Shown: positions 45,657 to 55,083 of the stretch, one piece after another
Numbering within the stretch: position 1 is the stretch's first letter
Layout: every line of letters starts with the position of its first letter
Assembly (NCBI RefSeq): GCF_014236655.1
Contig: NZ_JACMYG010000010.1
Span: 118,764 to 182,763, forward strand
Length of the DNA: 64,000 bases
Direction of reading: 5' to 3'
Origin: Pseudomonas kielensis
Lineage (GTDB): Bacteria; Pseudomonadota; Gammaproteobacteria; Pseudomonadales; Pseudomonadaceae
Made by a program: the position numbers and the translations under genes
Notes under the pieces: model-generated
The model's database searches: none
The model's input: the letters and a program-made list of their open reading frames with translations, nothing else
Told to the model about the DNA's origin: nothing

Positions 45657-47273
45657 TTGGCCCATCCCGCACAACGCCGCTGGTACCCGCTGGTTTTCAC
45701 TGTCGCCGCCCTGGTATTGCTGCCACTGAGTGTTCTGTTGCTGTCGTGGCAGAGCGTCGACCTGCAGATCTGGTCCCACCTGTGGGACACCCAGATGCCG
45801 CGCCTGCTGGGCAACACCCTGACCCTGATCCTGGGGGTCGGTGTTGGCGTCACGTTGCTGGGCGTGAGCCTGGCCTGGCTCACCAGCCTTTGCGAGTTCC
45901 CCGGTCGGCGCTGGCTGGACTGGGCGTTGATGCTGCCCTTTGCCATTCCGGCCTACGTCCTGGCCTTCGTGTTTGTCGGCCTGCTGGACTTCTCCGGCCC
46001 GGTGCAGACCCTGCTGCGTGAATGGTTCGGCAGTGGCCTGCGCCTGCCGCGGGTGCGCTCCACCGGCGGGGTGATCCTGGTGCTGGTGCTGGTGTTCTAT
46101 CCCTACGTCTACCTGCTGGCCCGCACGGCGTTCCTGGCCCAGGGCAAGGGCTTGATGGAAGCAGCGCGGGTGCTCGGCCAATCCCCCTGGCAAGCCTTCT
46201 GGCGAGTGGCCCTGCCCATGGCGCGGCCGGCGATCGGTGCCGGTGTCGCCCTGGCGTTGATGGAGACCCTGGCGGACTTCGGCGCGGTCTCGGTGTTCAA
46301 CTTCGACACCTTCACCACCGCGATCTACAAGACCTGGTACGGCTTCTTCAGCCTGTCCAGCGCGGCCCAACTGGCCAGCCTGTTGCTGCTGGTGGTGATG
46401 CTCCTGTTGTACGGCGAGCGCCGTGCGCGGGGCGCCAGTCGGGCGAGCAACGAGCGGCCACGGGGCAAGGCGCTCTATCACCTGCACGGCGTCAAGGCGC
46501 TGGCGGCCAGCAGTTGGTGTGTGCTGGTGTTCGCCTGTGCGTTTGTCATTCCCTTGCTGCAACTGCTGGCGTGGTTCTGGCAGCGCGGGCGCTTCGATCT
46601 GGATGAGCGCTATGCCGGGCTGATCCTGCACACCCTGTACCTGGGCGCCATGGCCGCGCTGATCACCGTCAGCGTCGCGCTGCTGCTGGCGTTCGCCCGC
46701 CGCCTGGCGCCGACCCGGGCGATCCGCTCCGGGATCAGCGTGGCCAATATCGGCTATGCCTTGCCCGGTTCGGTGCTGGCGGTGTCCATCATGCTGGCGT
46801 TCAGTTACCTGGATCGCGAACTGGTGGTGCCCCTGTCGAGCTGGCTGGGTGGCGCCGGCAAACCGCTGCTGCTGGGCAGCCTGTCAGCCTTGCTGCTGGC
46901 GTACCTGGTGCGGTTCATCGCGGTGGCCTACGGGCCTCTGGAAAACAGCCTGGCGCGGATTCGCCCCTCGTTGCCGGAAGCCGCCCGCAGTCTGGGGGTC
47001 AGTGGGCCACGACTGTTTTTCAAAGTGTATCTGCCGCTGCTGCTGCCCGGCACCCTGAGTGCGGCGCTGCTGGTGTTCGTCGATGTGCTCAAGGAAATGC
47101 CGGCGACTTTGCTGATGCGCCCGTTTGGCTGGGACACGCTGGCCGTGCGGATCTTCGAAATGACCAGTGAAGGCGAATGGGCGCGGGCCTCGCTGCCCGC
47201 CTTGACCCTGATTCTGGTGGGCCTGTTACCGGTGATTGGTTTGATCCGGCGCTCGGCTCAGCGAATCGGTTAG
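45657..47273 (+). CDS. Ferric-iron ABC transporter permease
   Basis: A 538-residue FbpB/HitB-type fused permease with 12 predicted membrane helices and two BPD_transp domains. Coupling loops are MEAARVLGQSPWQAFWRVALP (about 166-186) and LPEAARSLGVSGPRLFFKVYLP (about 440-461). The start is uncertain: no clear ribosome site precedes the first helix; TTG at 45657 (LAHPAQRRWYPL) fits relatives, while CTG 45597 follows an AGGGGG run. An ATG at 45513 would fall in the REP repeat and is rejected. No ATP-binding gene is adjacent, so a shared or distant ATPase must energise it. Confidence 0.85.
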   Translation: MAHPAQRRWYPLVFTVAALVLLPLSVLLLSWQSVDLQIWSHLWDTQMPRLLGNTLTLILGVGVGVTLLGVSLAWLTSLCEFPGRRWLDWALMLPFAIPAYVLAFVFVGLLDFSGPVQTLLREWFGSGLRLPRVRSTGGVILVLVLVFYPYVYLLARTAFLAQGKGLMEAARVLGQSPWQAFWRVALPMARPAIGAGVALALMETLADFGAVSVFNFDTFTTAIYKTWYGFFSLSSAAQLASLLLLVVMLLLYGERRARGASRASNERPRGKALYHLHGVKALAASSWCVLVFACAFVIPLLQLLAWFWQRGRFDLDERYAGLILHTLYLGAMAALITVSVALLLAFARRLAPTRAIRSGISVANIGYALPGSVLAVSIMLAFSYLDRELVVPLSSWLGGAGKPLLLGSLSALLLAYLVRFIAVAYGPLENSLARIRPSLPEAARSLGVSGPRLFFKVYLPLLLPGTLSAALLVFVDVLKEMPATLLMRPFGWDTLAVRIFEMTSEGEWARASLPALTLILVGLLPVIGLIRRSAQRIG

Positions 47274-47352
47274 GTGCCAGTCCTACATCATGCGGCTACA
47301 ATGCGCGGCATTCGGTGTGGATCGTCCTTCAGACCAGGCTCCTGAAATTGAC

Positions 47353-47379
47353 TGAAAGCCTTCTATTTCAAGGCTTTCA
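47353..47379 (+). promoter_or_regulatory. Hairpin in the gcvT leader
   Basis: Perfect 10-bp stem TGAAAGCCTT / AAGGCTTTCA with loop CTATTTC, 50 nt before the gcvT start. A TACAAT hexamer at 47297-47302 could be the -10. The region lacks the two-aptamer core of a glycine riboswitch. Confidence 0.5.
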
Positions 47380-47428
47380 ACCAGAAAGCGCCTGTCCGCA
47401 CCTTCGCCACGCCCGGAAGGAGAAACCC

Positions 47429-48511
47429 ATGGGACAGCGTACGCCTCTGTATGACCTTCATCTCGCCCTCGGCGCGAAGATGGTCGATTTTGGCGGTTGG
47501 GATATGCCACTGCATTACGGCTCACAGGTCGAGGAACACCATCAGGTGCGCCGCGACTGTGGGGTTTTTGATGTGTCCCATATGACCGTGATCGATGTCA
47601 GCGGCCCCCAGGCCAAGGCCTGGCTCCAGTACTTACTGGCCAATGATGTCGAGCGCCTGCACAACTGCGGCCGTGCCCTGTACAGCACCATGCTCAACGA
47701 GCGGGGCGGGGTGGTCGACGACATGATCGTCTATCGCCTGGAAGACTGTTACCGCCTGGTGGTGAACGCCGCCACCCGGGACCAGGACCTGGCCTGGATG
47801 CAGGCGCAAGTCGGCGACTACCAAGTGCAACTGCATGAGCGCAGCGAACTGGCGATGCTGGCCATCCAGGGCCCGCACGCCCGGCAGAAGATTGCTGAAC
47901 TGGTAACGCAGGCGCGCGGTGCCCTGATCCAGCAACTCAAGCCCTTCGAAGGCCAATACGACGGTGACTGGTTCATCGCCCGTACCGGCTACACCGGTGA
48001 AGACGGCCTGGAGATTGCCATGCCCGCCAGCCAGGCGCCTGGCTTCTTCAACGATCTGGTGGGGGCCGGCATTTCCCCCATCGGCCTTGGCGCGCGCGAC
48101 ACCCTGCGCCTTGAGGCGGGCATGAACCTCTATGGCCAGGACATCCACCAGGATGTTTCGCCGCTGGCCTCGAACATGGCCTGGAGCATCGCCTGGGCAC
48201 CGGCCACTCGTCAGTTCATCGGCCGGGCCGCGTTGGAGGCCGAGCTTGCCGCAGGCGTACAGCACAAACTGGTCGGCCTGGTACTTGAAGAACGTGGGGT
48301 TTTACGGGCGCACCAGGTGGTTCGTATCGCCGATGTTGGCGAAGGAGAGATCACCAGTGGTAGTTTCTCTCCTACGCTTAGCAAATCGATCGCCCTGGCG
48401 CGGGTACCGATGGCTACCGCCGACCGCGCCGAAGTGGAAATCCGTGGCAAGTGGTACCCGGTCCGGGTGGTAAAACCGACCTTCGTGCGTCATGGCAAAA
48501 CCTTGATCTAA
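47429..48511 (+). CDS. gcvT: Glycine cleavage system T protein (aminomethyltransferase)
   Basis: Transfers the methylene group from the H-protein lipoyl arm to tetrahydrofolate, releasing ammonia. The 360-residue protein has QRTPLYDLHLALGAKMVDFGGWDMP, the active-site Asp in the DVSHM segment (CGVFDVSHM), FIARTGYTGEDGLEI and RDTLRLEAGMNLYG. GGAAGGAG ribosome site. gcvH follows after 51 bp. Confidence 0.96.
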   Translation: MGQRTPLYDLHLALGAKMVDFGGWDMPLHYGSQVEEHHQVRRDCGVFDVSHMTVIDVSGPQAKAWLQYLLANDVERLHNCGRALYSTMLNERGGVVDDMIVYRLEDCYRLVVNAATRDQDLAWMQAQVGDYQVQLHERSELAMLAIQGPHARQKIAELVTQARGALIQQLKPFEGQYDGDWFIARTGYTGEDGLEIAMPASQAPGFFNDLVGAGISPIGLGARDTLRLEAGMNLYGQDIHQDVSPLASNMAWSIAWAPATRQFIGRAALEAELAAGVQHKLVGLVLEERGVLRAHQVVRIADVGEGEITSGSFSPTLSKSIALARVPMATADRAEVEIRGKWYPVRVVKPTFVRHGKTLI

Positions 48512-48562
48512 CTATTTCCGGCGGGCCAATACCGCTGACATTTCTTCTTGAGGACACAGAAC

Positions 48563-48946
48563 ATGAGCGATATCCCTGCCGACCTGCGTTTTGCCGAAAG
48601 TCACGAGTGGGCCCGTCTGGAAGCCGATGGCAGCGTGACCGTGGGCATCAGTGATCATGCTCAGGAAGCCTTGGGTGATGTGGTATTCGTTGAGCTGACC
48701 GAAGTCGGCAATGTGTTCGGCGCTGGCGATCAGGCGGGCGTGGTGGAGTCGGTCAAGGCTGCCTCGGACATCTACTCCCCGGTTGCCGGCGAAGTGATCG
48801 CGATCAACGAAGAGCTGAGCGCCAGCCCCGAGCTGCTCAACTCCGACCCGTACGGTGCTTGGATCTTCAAGCTCAAGCCAAGCAACAGCGCCGACCTCGA
48901 CACGCTGCTCGACGCGGCGGGCTACAAGGCGGCAATCGGCGAATAA
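48563..48946 (+). CDS. gcvH: Glycine cleavage system H protein
   Basis: Small lipoyl carrier of the glycine cleavage complex. 127 residues; lipoylated Lys65 in [24 protein letters not shown] precedes the ATG. Normally followed by gcvP; here a minus-strand gene lies between. Confidence 0.96.
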   Translation: MSDIPADLRFAESHEWARLEADGSVTVGISDHAQEALGDVVFVELTEVGNVFGAGDQAGVVESVKAASDIYSPVAGEVIAINEELSASPELLNSDPYGAWIFKLKPSNSADLDTLLDAAGYKAAIGE

Positions 48947-48980
48947 TCGCGCTCGCCTGTGGGGGTGCATGCACCCAATA

Positions 48981-49014
48981 CCACTGTAGGAGCGGGCACC
49001 CGCTCCTACAGTGG
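48981..49014. terminator. Perfect 34-bp palindrome after gcvH
   Basis: CCACTGTAGGAGCGGG-CA-CCCGCTCCTACAGTGG: 16-bp arms with a 2-nt centre, and TTTTTG just after on the plus strand. It can end gcvH transcription; the arm GTAGGAGCGGG matches a REP half. A second small palindrome GGGTGCATGCACCC precedes it (48963-48976). Confidence 0.8.
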
Positions 49015-49015
49015 G

Positions 49016-50155
49016 TCATTTTTGTAGAACTGCTTTTACCGCCGCAACCACCCGCTCGACATCGTCGGTGCTCATGCTCGAGAACATCGGCAGCGACACG
49101 ATCAGCCGGCCAACGCGCTCGGCCACCGGGAACATCCCCTCCTTGAAACCGCGCTCGCGGTACAGACTCAGCAGGTGAATCGGCGGGTAGTGATAGCCGA
49201 CGCCAACCCCCAGTGCCTGCATCTTCTCCATGAACGTGGCCCGTGCCGGCTTGCCGTCCGCGCGTTCGGGCAGCACCAGCTGGAACAGGTGCCAGTTGCT
49301 CTGGGTGAAATCGGCCGGCGGTAGCTGTGCACCGTATCGGGCCTCGAAGTCACGGCCAAAACATTCGAAGTAATGGTGGGCCAGCAGACGGCGATGGGCG
49401 GTGATCGCCTCGATCCCGGCAAACTGGCCCAGGCCGATGGCGGCGGCGATGTCGGTCATGTTGAACTTGCCACCCAGCACGTCCACGTCCAGGCCATCAA
49501 AACCGCTGCGGGTCACGCCCTGCAGGCGGTACTTCTCGGCCAGCCGCGCCTCTTGCGCGCTGTTCAGCACCAGGCAGCCGCCCTCCGAGCAGGTGACGTT
49601 CTTGTTCGCCTGGAAACTGAACGACACGAAGTCCCCCGTCGCCCCGATGCGCTGCCCCTTCCAGCTGGAGCCCAGTGCCTGGGCGGCATCCTCGACGATG
49701 CGCAGGCCATGTTTGCGCGCGATACCGTACAGGCGGTCCATGTCCAGCGGCAGGCCGGCCAGGTACACCGGGATAATTGCCTTGGTGCGTGGGGTGATGG
49801 CGGCTTCGAGCCGGTCCAGGTCGATGTTGCGGGTGATCGGGTCGATGTCGGCGAACACCGAGGTGGCGCCGACCTCGAGAATCACGTTGGCCGTGGCCAC
49901 CCATGAGATGGGTGTGGTGATCACTTCATCACCGGCGCCGATTCCAGCGATGCGTAAGGCGATCTCCATGGTGCAGGTGCCCGAGTTGAACGTCCGTACC
50001 GGCCGTCCGCCGAAATACTCGGACAACTGGGCTTCGAAGGCCTGGACCTTGGGCCCGCTGGTGATCCAGCCGGAGCGCAGGACATCGCCGACGGCGGCAA
50101 TGGTGGCTTCATCGATGACGGGTTTGGAAAACGGCAGAAAAGGCTGTTGGCTCAT
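49016..50155 (-). CDS. DegT/DnrJ/EryC1/StrS-family PLP aminotransferase
   Basis: A 379-residue sugar-type aminotransferase. PLP lysine Lys185 in SFSFQANKNVTCSEGG, Asp156 and Gln159 in VEDAAQALGS, and TFNSGTCTMEIALRIAGIGAGDEVI at the N-terminal cofactor region. Closest to UDP-4-amino-4-deoxy-arabinose or nucleotide-sugar aminotransferases (ArnB, PseC type); substrate unknown, no sugar genes are nearby. It sits on the minus strand between gcvH and gcvP, splitting the operon seen in P. aeruginosa. It begins 151 bp before the divergent gcvP. Confidence 0.9.
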   Translation of the reverse strand: MSQQPFLPFSKPVIDEATIAAVGDVLRSGWITSGPKVQAFEAQLSEYFGGRPVRTFNSGTCTMEIALRIAGIGAGDEVITTPISWVATANVILEVGATSVFADIDPITRNIDLDRLEAAITPRTKAIIPVYLAGLPLDMDRLYGIARKHGLRIVEDAAQALGSSWKGQRIGATGDFVSFSFQANKNVTCSEGGCLVLNSAQEARLAEKYRLQGVTRSGFDGLDVDVLGGKFNMTDIAAAIGLGQFAGIEAITAHRRLLAHHYFECFGRDFEARYGAQLPPADFTQSNWHLFQLVLPERADGKPARATFMEKMQALGVGVGYHYPPIHLLSLYRERGFKEGMFPVAERVGRLIVSLPMFSSMSTDDVERVVAAVKAVLQK

Positions 50156-50306
50156 GGCGATCTGGTGACCCGAGTGGCGGACGTGGGTGATGCGCTGCAC
50201 AGAATGGCTCCGATTGGCCGAAGACACCATACCGTGCGCACAGGGCAGCTATGCTGCCAGAACCGAGTTGAACAGACGCTGAGCGCCATTCAAGAGAGAG
50301 CCCGTC

Positions 50307-53180
50307 ATGTCCCAGTTGCCCAGCTTGAGCCAGTTACGCGATCCCAATGCTTTCCTGCGCCGCCACCTGGGGCCGGACGCCGCCGAACAGCAGGCCATGC
50401 TCGACAGCCTCGGGCTTGGCAGCCGGGTCGAGTTGATCGAGCAGACAGTACCGCCGGGCATTCGCCTGAATCGGCCGCTGGACCTGCCGCCGGCCCTGGA
50501 CGAGCAGGGCGCCCTGGCCAAACTGCGCGGTTATGCCGAACAGAATGAGGTCTGGACCAGCCTGATCGGCATGGGCTACCACGGCACCCTGACGCCCGCC
50601 GTAATCCTGCGCAATGTGCTGGAAAACCCCGGTTGGTATACCGCCTATACCCCGTACCAGCCGGAAATCGCCCAGGGCCGGCTCGAGGCCCTGCTCAACT
50701 TCCAGCAATTGACCATCGACCTGACAGGCCTGGAGCTGGCCAACGCTTCGCTGCTCGATGAAGCCACGGCGGCGGCGGAAGCCATGGCCCTGGCCAAGCG
50801 TGTGGCCAAGTCGAAAAGCAATCTGTTCTTCGTCGACGAAAACTGCCATCCGCAGACTATTTCCGTGGTGCAGACCCGGGCCCAGGGGTTTGGCTTCGAG
50901 CTGATTGTCGACGCTGTGGATAACTTGTCCCAACACCAGGTGTTTGGCGCGCTGCTGCAGTACCCCGACACCCACGGCGAGATTCGTGACCTGCGGCCCC
51001 TGATCGACCACCTGCACGCCCAACAGGCTCTGGCCTGCGTGGCTGCCGACCTGCTGAGCCTGTTGTTGCTGACCCCGCCCGGTGAAATGGGCGCCGACGT
51101 GGTGTTCGGTTCGTCCCAGCGCTTTGGCGTACCCATGGGCTATGGCGGCCCGCATGCGGCGTTTTTCGCCAGCCGTGACGAATACAAACGGGCGATTCCC
51201 GGGCGCATCATCGGCGTCTCGAAAGACGCCCGGGGCAATGTTGCCCTGCGCATGGCCCTGCAAACCCGCGAACAACATATCCGCCGCGAGAAGGCCAACT
51301 CGAACATCTGCACCGCCCAGGTGTTGCTGGCCAACATTGCCAGTTTCTATGCGGTCTACCACGGCCCGCAGGGCCTCAAGCGCATTGCGCAACGGGTACA
51401 CCGCCTGACGTGCATCCTCGCCGCCGGCCTTGAGCGCAATGGCATTACCCGGCTCAACCAGCAGTTTTTCGACACCCTGACCCTGGAAGTCGGCGGCAGC
51501 CAGACGGCAATCATCGAGTCGGCCAAGGCCGCGCAGATCAACCTGCGGATCCTCGGCCGCGGCCAGGTCGGCCTGAGCCTGGACGAAAGCTGCGACGAAA
51601 GCACGGTGGCCAAACTGTTCGACGTGTTCCTCGGTGCCGACCATGGGCTGCAGGTGGCCGAACTGGATGCACAGGCCCTGGCCTCGGGCATCCCGGCAGG
51701 GTTGTTGCGCACCAGCGGTTACTTGCGCCATCCGGTGTTCAACGCGCACCACAGCGAAACCGAAATGCTGCGCTACCTCAAGCAACTGGAGAACAAGGAC
51801 CTGGCGCTCAACCAGTCGATGATCCCGCTGGGCTCCTGCACCATGAAACTCAACGCCACCAGTGAGATGATCCCGATCACCTGGCCAGGTTTCGCCAACC
51901 TGCACCCCTTTGCCCCGAAAGAGCAGGCGGTGGGCTACGGGTTGATGATCAGCGAGCTGGAGCGCTGGTTGTGCGCGATCACCGGTTTCGACGCGATCTG
52001 CATGCAACCCAACTCCGGCGCCCAGGGCGAATATGCCGGGTTGTTGGCGATCCGCAAGTATCACGAAAGCCGTCAGCAGGGCGCGCGCGATATCTGCCTG
52101 ATCCCGGCATCGGCCCATGGCACCAACCCGGCGTCAGCGCAGATGGCCGGGATGCAGGTGGTGATTGTCGAGTGTGACGCCGCCGGCAACGTCGACCTGG
52201 AAGACTTGAAGAACAAAGCCTCAGCGGCCGCCGACAAGCTGGCCTGCCTGATGGCCACCTACCCCTCGACCCATGGGGTGTACGAGGAGGGCATCAGCGC
52301 GATCTGCGAAGTTATCCACAGCCACGGCGGCCAGGTGTACATGGATGGCGCCAACCTCAACGCCCAGGTCGGGCTGGCGCGGCCGGCCGATATCGGCGCC
52401 GATGTGTCCCACATGAATCTGCACAAGACCTTTTGCATTCCCCACGGCGGAGGCGGGCCGGGGATGGGGCCGATTGGCGTGCGCGCGCACCTGGCGCCGT
52501 TCGTGGCCAATCATCCGGTGGTGCCGCTGGATGGGCCGGACCCCAAGAACACAGCGGTCAGCGCCGCGCCCTGGGGCAGTGCGAGCATCCTGCCGATCAG
52601 TTGGATGTACATCGCGATGATGGGCCCGCAACTGGCCGATGCCAGCGAGGTGGCGATCCTGTCGGCCAATTACCTGGCCGAACACCTGTCTGGTGCCTTC
52701 CCGGTGCTGTTCAGTGGGCGTAATGGGCGGGTGGCCCACGAGTGCATCCTCGATCTACGACCGCTCAAGGCCCAGACCGGGATCAGCGAAGAGGATGTGG
52801 CCAAGCGCCTCATGGACTACGGTTTCCACGCGCCGACCATGTCGTTCCCGGTGGCGGGGACCTTGATGGTCGAGCCCACCGAAAGCGAGTCCAAGGCCGA
52901 GCTGGACCGTTTTATCGGCGCGATGTTGAGTATCCGTGCGGAGATAACCGAAGTGCAGAACGGCAACTGGCCGGCCGACGACAACCCGCTGAAGCGCTCG
53001 CCCCATACCCTGGCGGACATTACCGGGGTCTGGGAGCGGCCCTACAGCATCGAGCAGGCGGTGACCCCGGATGCTCACACCCGGGCGCACAAGTACTGGC
53101 CGACGGTGAATCGGGTCGACAACGTCTATGGCGACCGCAATCTGTTCTGTGCCTGTGTGCCGCTGGATGAGTATCGATAA
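50307..53180 (+). CDS. gcvP: Glycine cleavage system P protein (decarboxylase)
   Basis: PLP-dependent decarboxylation of glycine, passing the aminomethyl group to GcvH. The 957-residue protein has the duplicated GDC-P halves; PLP lysine Lys707 in [16 protein letters not shown]. Full length, no frameshift. It has its own 151-bp upstream gap, so must have its own promoter in this genome. Ribosome site GAGAG before the ATG. Confidence 0.97.
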   Translation: MSQLPSLSQLRDPNAFLRRHLGPDAAEQQAMLDSLGLGSRVELIEQTVPPGIRLNRPLDLPPALDEQGALAKLRGYAEQNEVWTSLIGMGYHGTLTPAVILRNVLENPGWYTAYTPYQPEIAQGRLEALLNFQQLTIDLTGLELANASLLDEATAAAEAMALAKRVAKSKSNLFFVDENCHPQTISVVQTRAQGFGFELIVDAVDNLSQHQVFGALLQYPDTHGEIRDLRPLIDHLHAQQALACVAADLLSLLLLTPPGEMGADVVFGSSQRFGVPMGYGGPHAAFFASRDEYKRAIPGRIIGVSKDARGNVALRMALQTREQHIRREKANSNICTAQVLLANIASFYAVYHGPQGLKRIAQRVHRLTCILAAGLERNGITRLNQQFFDTLTLEVGGSQTAIIESAKAAQINLRILGRGQVGLSLDESCDESTVAKLFDVFLGADHGLQVAELDAQALASGIPAGLLRTSGYLRHPVFNAHHSETEMLRYLKQLENKDLALNQSMIPLGSCTMKLNATSEMIPITWPGFANLHPFAPKEQAVGYGLMISELERWLCAITGFDAICMQPNSGAQGEYAGLLAIRKYHESRQQGARDICLIPASAHGTNPASAQMAGMQVVIVECDAAGNVDLEDLKNKASAAADKLACLMATYPSTHGVYEEGISAICEVIHSHGGQVYMDGANLNAQVGLARPADIGADVSHMNLHKTFCIPHGGGGPGMGPIGVRAHLAPFVANHPVVPLDGPDPKNTAVSAAPWGSASILPISWMYIAMMGPQLADASEVAILSANYLAEHLSGAFPVLFSGRNGRVAHECILDLRPLKAQTGISEEDVAKRLMDYGFHAPTMSFPVAGTLMVEPTESESKAELDRFIGAMLSIRAEITEVQNGNWPADDNPLKRSPHTLADITGVWERPYSIEQAVTPDAHTRAHKYWPTVNRVDNVYGDRNLFCACVPLDEYR

Positions 53181-53200
53181 CGGCTGATTCCCAGGCAAAA

Positions 53201-53226
53201 AAATGCCGCTCGTAGGAGCGGCATTT
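53201..53226 (-). terminator. Terminator for the DUF2388 gene
   Basis: AAATGCCGCTC-GTAG-GAGCGGCATTT with an A7 run at 53197-53203, i.e. a T-run on the minus strand. Also reads as the end of gcvP on the plus strand with a weaker T-run. Confidence 0.85.
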
Positions 53227-53242
53227 GGGTCTCGGCAATCCG

Positions 53243-53560
53243 TTACTGTTGCGCGAGGGTGTTGCTGGCCAGGATCGCGTTGGCCAATTCCATGTCGGTG
53301 GCCTGCAGACCCGGGTTTTCGGCACGGACTTTTTGCAGCGCCGACTCGAGGAACGGGCCGCGAATGTTGCCGTCACTGGCCACGAAGCTCCCGGCGTCGT
53401 CCTGGGCGGCAAGCACCATCTTGTGGTCCTTGGAGGTCAGGTAGGTGGAGGCGGTGGTCGCCCCCGAGGAGATGACATTGCGCCAGAAAGTATCGGCCAT
53501 AGCGGACCCGGCAGACAGGGAGAGCAGGGCAAGGGTAGCGGCGGCCAGTTTGACACGCAT
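53243..53560 (-). CDS. DUF2388 family periplasmic protein
   Basis: A 105-residue exported protein: signal peptide MRVKLAAATLALLSLSAGSAMA, then DTFWRNVISSGATTASTYLTSKDHKMV, typical of DUF2388, a Pseudomonas-specific family of small periplasmic proteins. Function unknown. Own terminator downstream. Confidence 0.88.
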   Translation of the reverse strand: MRVKLAAATLALLSLSAGSAMADTFWRNVISSGATTASTYLTSKDHKMVLAAQDDAGSFVASDGNIRGPFLESALQKVRAENPGLQATDMELANAILASNTLAQQ

Positions 53561-53632
53561 GTAAGGTGACTCCAGTGGGTTCAGATTGACTGGCGGGTTG
53601 GATCGGAAAACTGCACCTGAGTTCCGTGACCG

Positions 53633-54082
53633 CTAATCAACCGGTTCAACCAGGATCACCACCCCTTCCAGGCCCACCACCCGCACTTTGGCCCCTTGCG
53701 GGGTATCCGGCCCCCTGGCCATCCAGACACCGTCAGCGACCTTGACCTTGCCGCGGCCGTCGACAATCGCCTGGTGCACCACAAAGACCTTGCCGATCAG
53801 CTCCTGGCCACGCAGGTTGAGGTTGGGCTGGTCGCTGGCCCGTACCGCGCTGCGCTGGCGATACCACCAGTACAGCGCGGTGAGGATCGACAGCATGCCG
53901 AACAACAGCAGTTGCAGCTCCCATGACAGGCCGGGCAGGACGAAAGTCAGCACCCCGACGGCGGCGGCCGCCAGGCCGATCCACAGCAGGTAACCCCCGG
54001 CGCCGAACACTTCCAGGATCAGCAGCACGGTGCCCAGTGCCAGCCAATCCCAGAACGACAGGTGTTGCAGGAATGCCCACAT
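53633..54082 (-). CDS. NfeD family membrane protein
   Basis: A 149-residue protein with two to three N-terminal membrane helices (about 10-85) and a C-terminal OB-fold (about 95-149; GQELIGKVFVVHQAIVDGRGKVKV). Short, protease-less NfeD (NfeD1b type), which pairs with SPFH proteins. It follows the stomatin gene by 10 bp, in one operon. Confidence 0.9.
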   Translation of the reverse strand: MWAFLQHLSFWDWLALGTVLLILEVFGAGGYLLWIGLAAAAVGVLTFVLPGLSWELQLLLFGMLSILTALYWWYRQRSAVRASDQPNLNLRGQELIGKVFVVHQAIVDGRGKVKVADGVWMARGPDTPQGAKVRVVGLEGVVILVEPVD

Positions 54083-54092
54083 AGCTGGCGCC

Positions 54093-55013
54093 TCAGGCTT
54101 TCTTGGAATCGAATGTGGCCTTGACGATCTCGCCGATACCGCCGACTGCGCCGATCACCTGGCTGGCTTCCAGAGGCATCAGGATCACTTTGCTGTTGTT
54201 GGCCGAAGCCAGTTTGCCCAGGGCGTCGATGTATTTTTGCGCGACGAAGTAGTTCACCGCCTGCACGTTGCCATTGGCGATCGCCTCGGACACCACCTTG
54301 GTGGCCTGGGCTTCTGCTTCGGCTTGCCGCTCGCGCGCCTCGGATTCGAGGAATGCCGCCTGCCGGCTGCCTTCGGCTTCGAGGATCTGCGCCTGCTTCT
54401 TGCCCTCGGCGGTGAGAATCGCCGAAGCCCGCAGGCCCTCGGCCTCGAGGATTTGCGCACGCTTGATCCGCTCGGCTTTCATTTGCCCGGACATGGCCGC
54501 CATCAGGTCGGCGGGTGGGCTGATGTCCTTGATCTCGATCCGGGTGATCTTGATGCCCCAGGGGGCGGTGGCTTCGTCCACCGTGCGCAGCAGTTTTTCG
54601 TTGATCCCATCACGCTGGCTGAGCATGGCGTCCAGTTCCATCGAGCCGAGCACGGTGCGGATGTTGGTTTGCAGCAGGTTGCGGATAGCGTGTTCGAGGT
54701 TGTTCACCTCGTAGGCCGCCTGTGCGGTGTTGACCACCTGGAAGAAGCACACGGCGTCGATCTGCACCGTGGCGTTGTCGGCGGTGATGACTTCCTGCGG
54801 CGGAATATCCAGCACGCTTTCCATCACGTTGATCTTGCGGCCGATGCGGTCCATCACTGGAATGATGATGTTCAGGCCGGGCTTGAGGGTGTTGGTGTAG
54901 CGGCCAAAACGCTCCACGGTCCACTGGTAGCCCTGGGGCACCACCTTGAAGCCCATGAACAGAATGGCGACCACCAGGCCGAGGAAAAGTAAAAGTACGC
55001 TACCGGTTTGCAT
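54093..55013 (-). CDS. qmcA: SPFH/stomatin-type membrane protein QmcA
   Basis: A 306-residue protein with one N-terminal membrane helix (about 5-25), the SPFH/band 7 domain ([54 protein letters not shown]) and a C-terminal coiled coil (about 190-250, rich in Glu, Ala, Gln). E. coli QmcA interacts with FtsH/HflKC in membrane quality control. Paired with NfeD as YbbK/QmcA-YbbJ in E. coli. Confidence 0.93.
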   Translation of the reverse strand: MQTGSVLLLFLGLVVAILFMGFKVVPQGYQWTVERFGRYTNTLKPGLNIIIPVMDRIGRKINVMESVLDIPPQEVITADNATVQIDAVCFFQVVNTAQAAYEVNNLEHAIRNLLQTNIRTVLGSMELDAMLSQRDGINEKLLRTVDEATAPWGIKITRIEIKDISPPADLMAAMSGQMKAERIKRAQILEAEGLRASAILTAEGKKQAQILEAEGSRQAAFLESEARERQAEAEAQATKVVSEAIANGNVQAVNYFVAQKYIDALGKLASANNSKVILMPLEASQVIGAVGGIGEIVKATFDSKKA

Positions 55014-55083
55014 GAAAAGTCCCTATTCAATCAATGAAGGTGCAGGCCTGAGTGTAGCGGCGTGGCCTTGCAGCGGACATGCT

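Noticed and set aside
47274..47428. Glycine riboswitch in front of gcvT
   Set aside because: The leader shows only a simple hairpin and no tandem aptamer cores.
50334..52118. A 594-codon minus-strand frame inside gcvP
   Set aside because: Antisense shadow with no recognisable domain.
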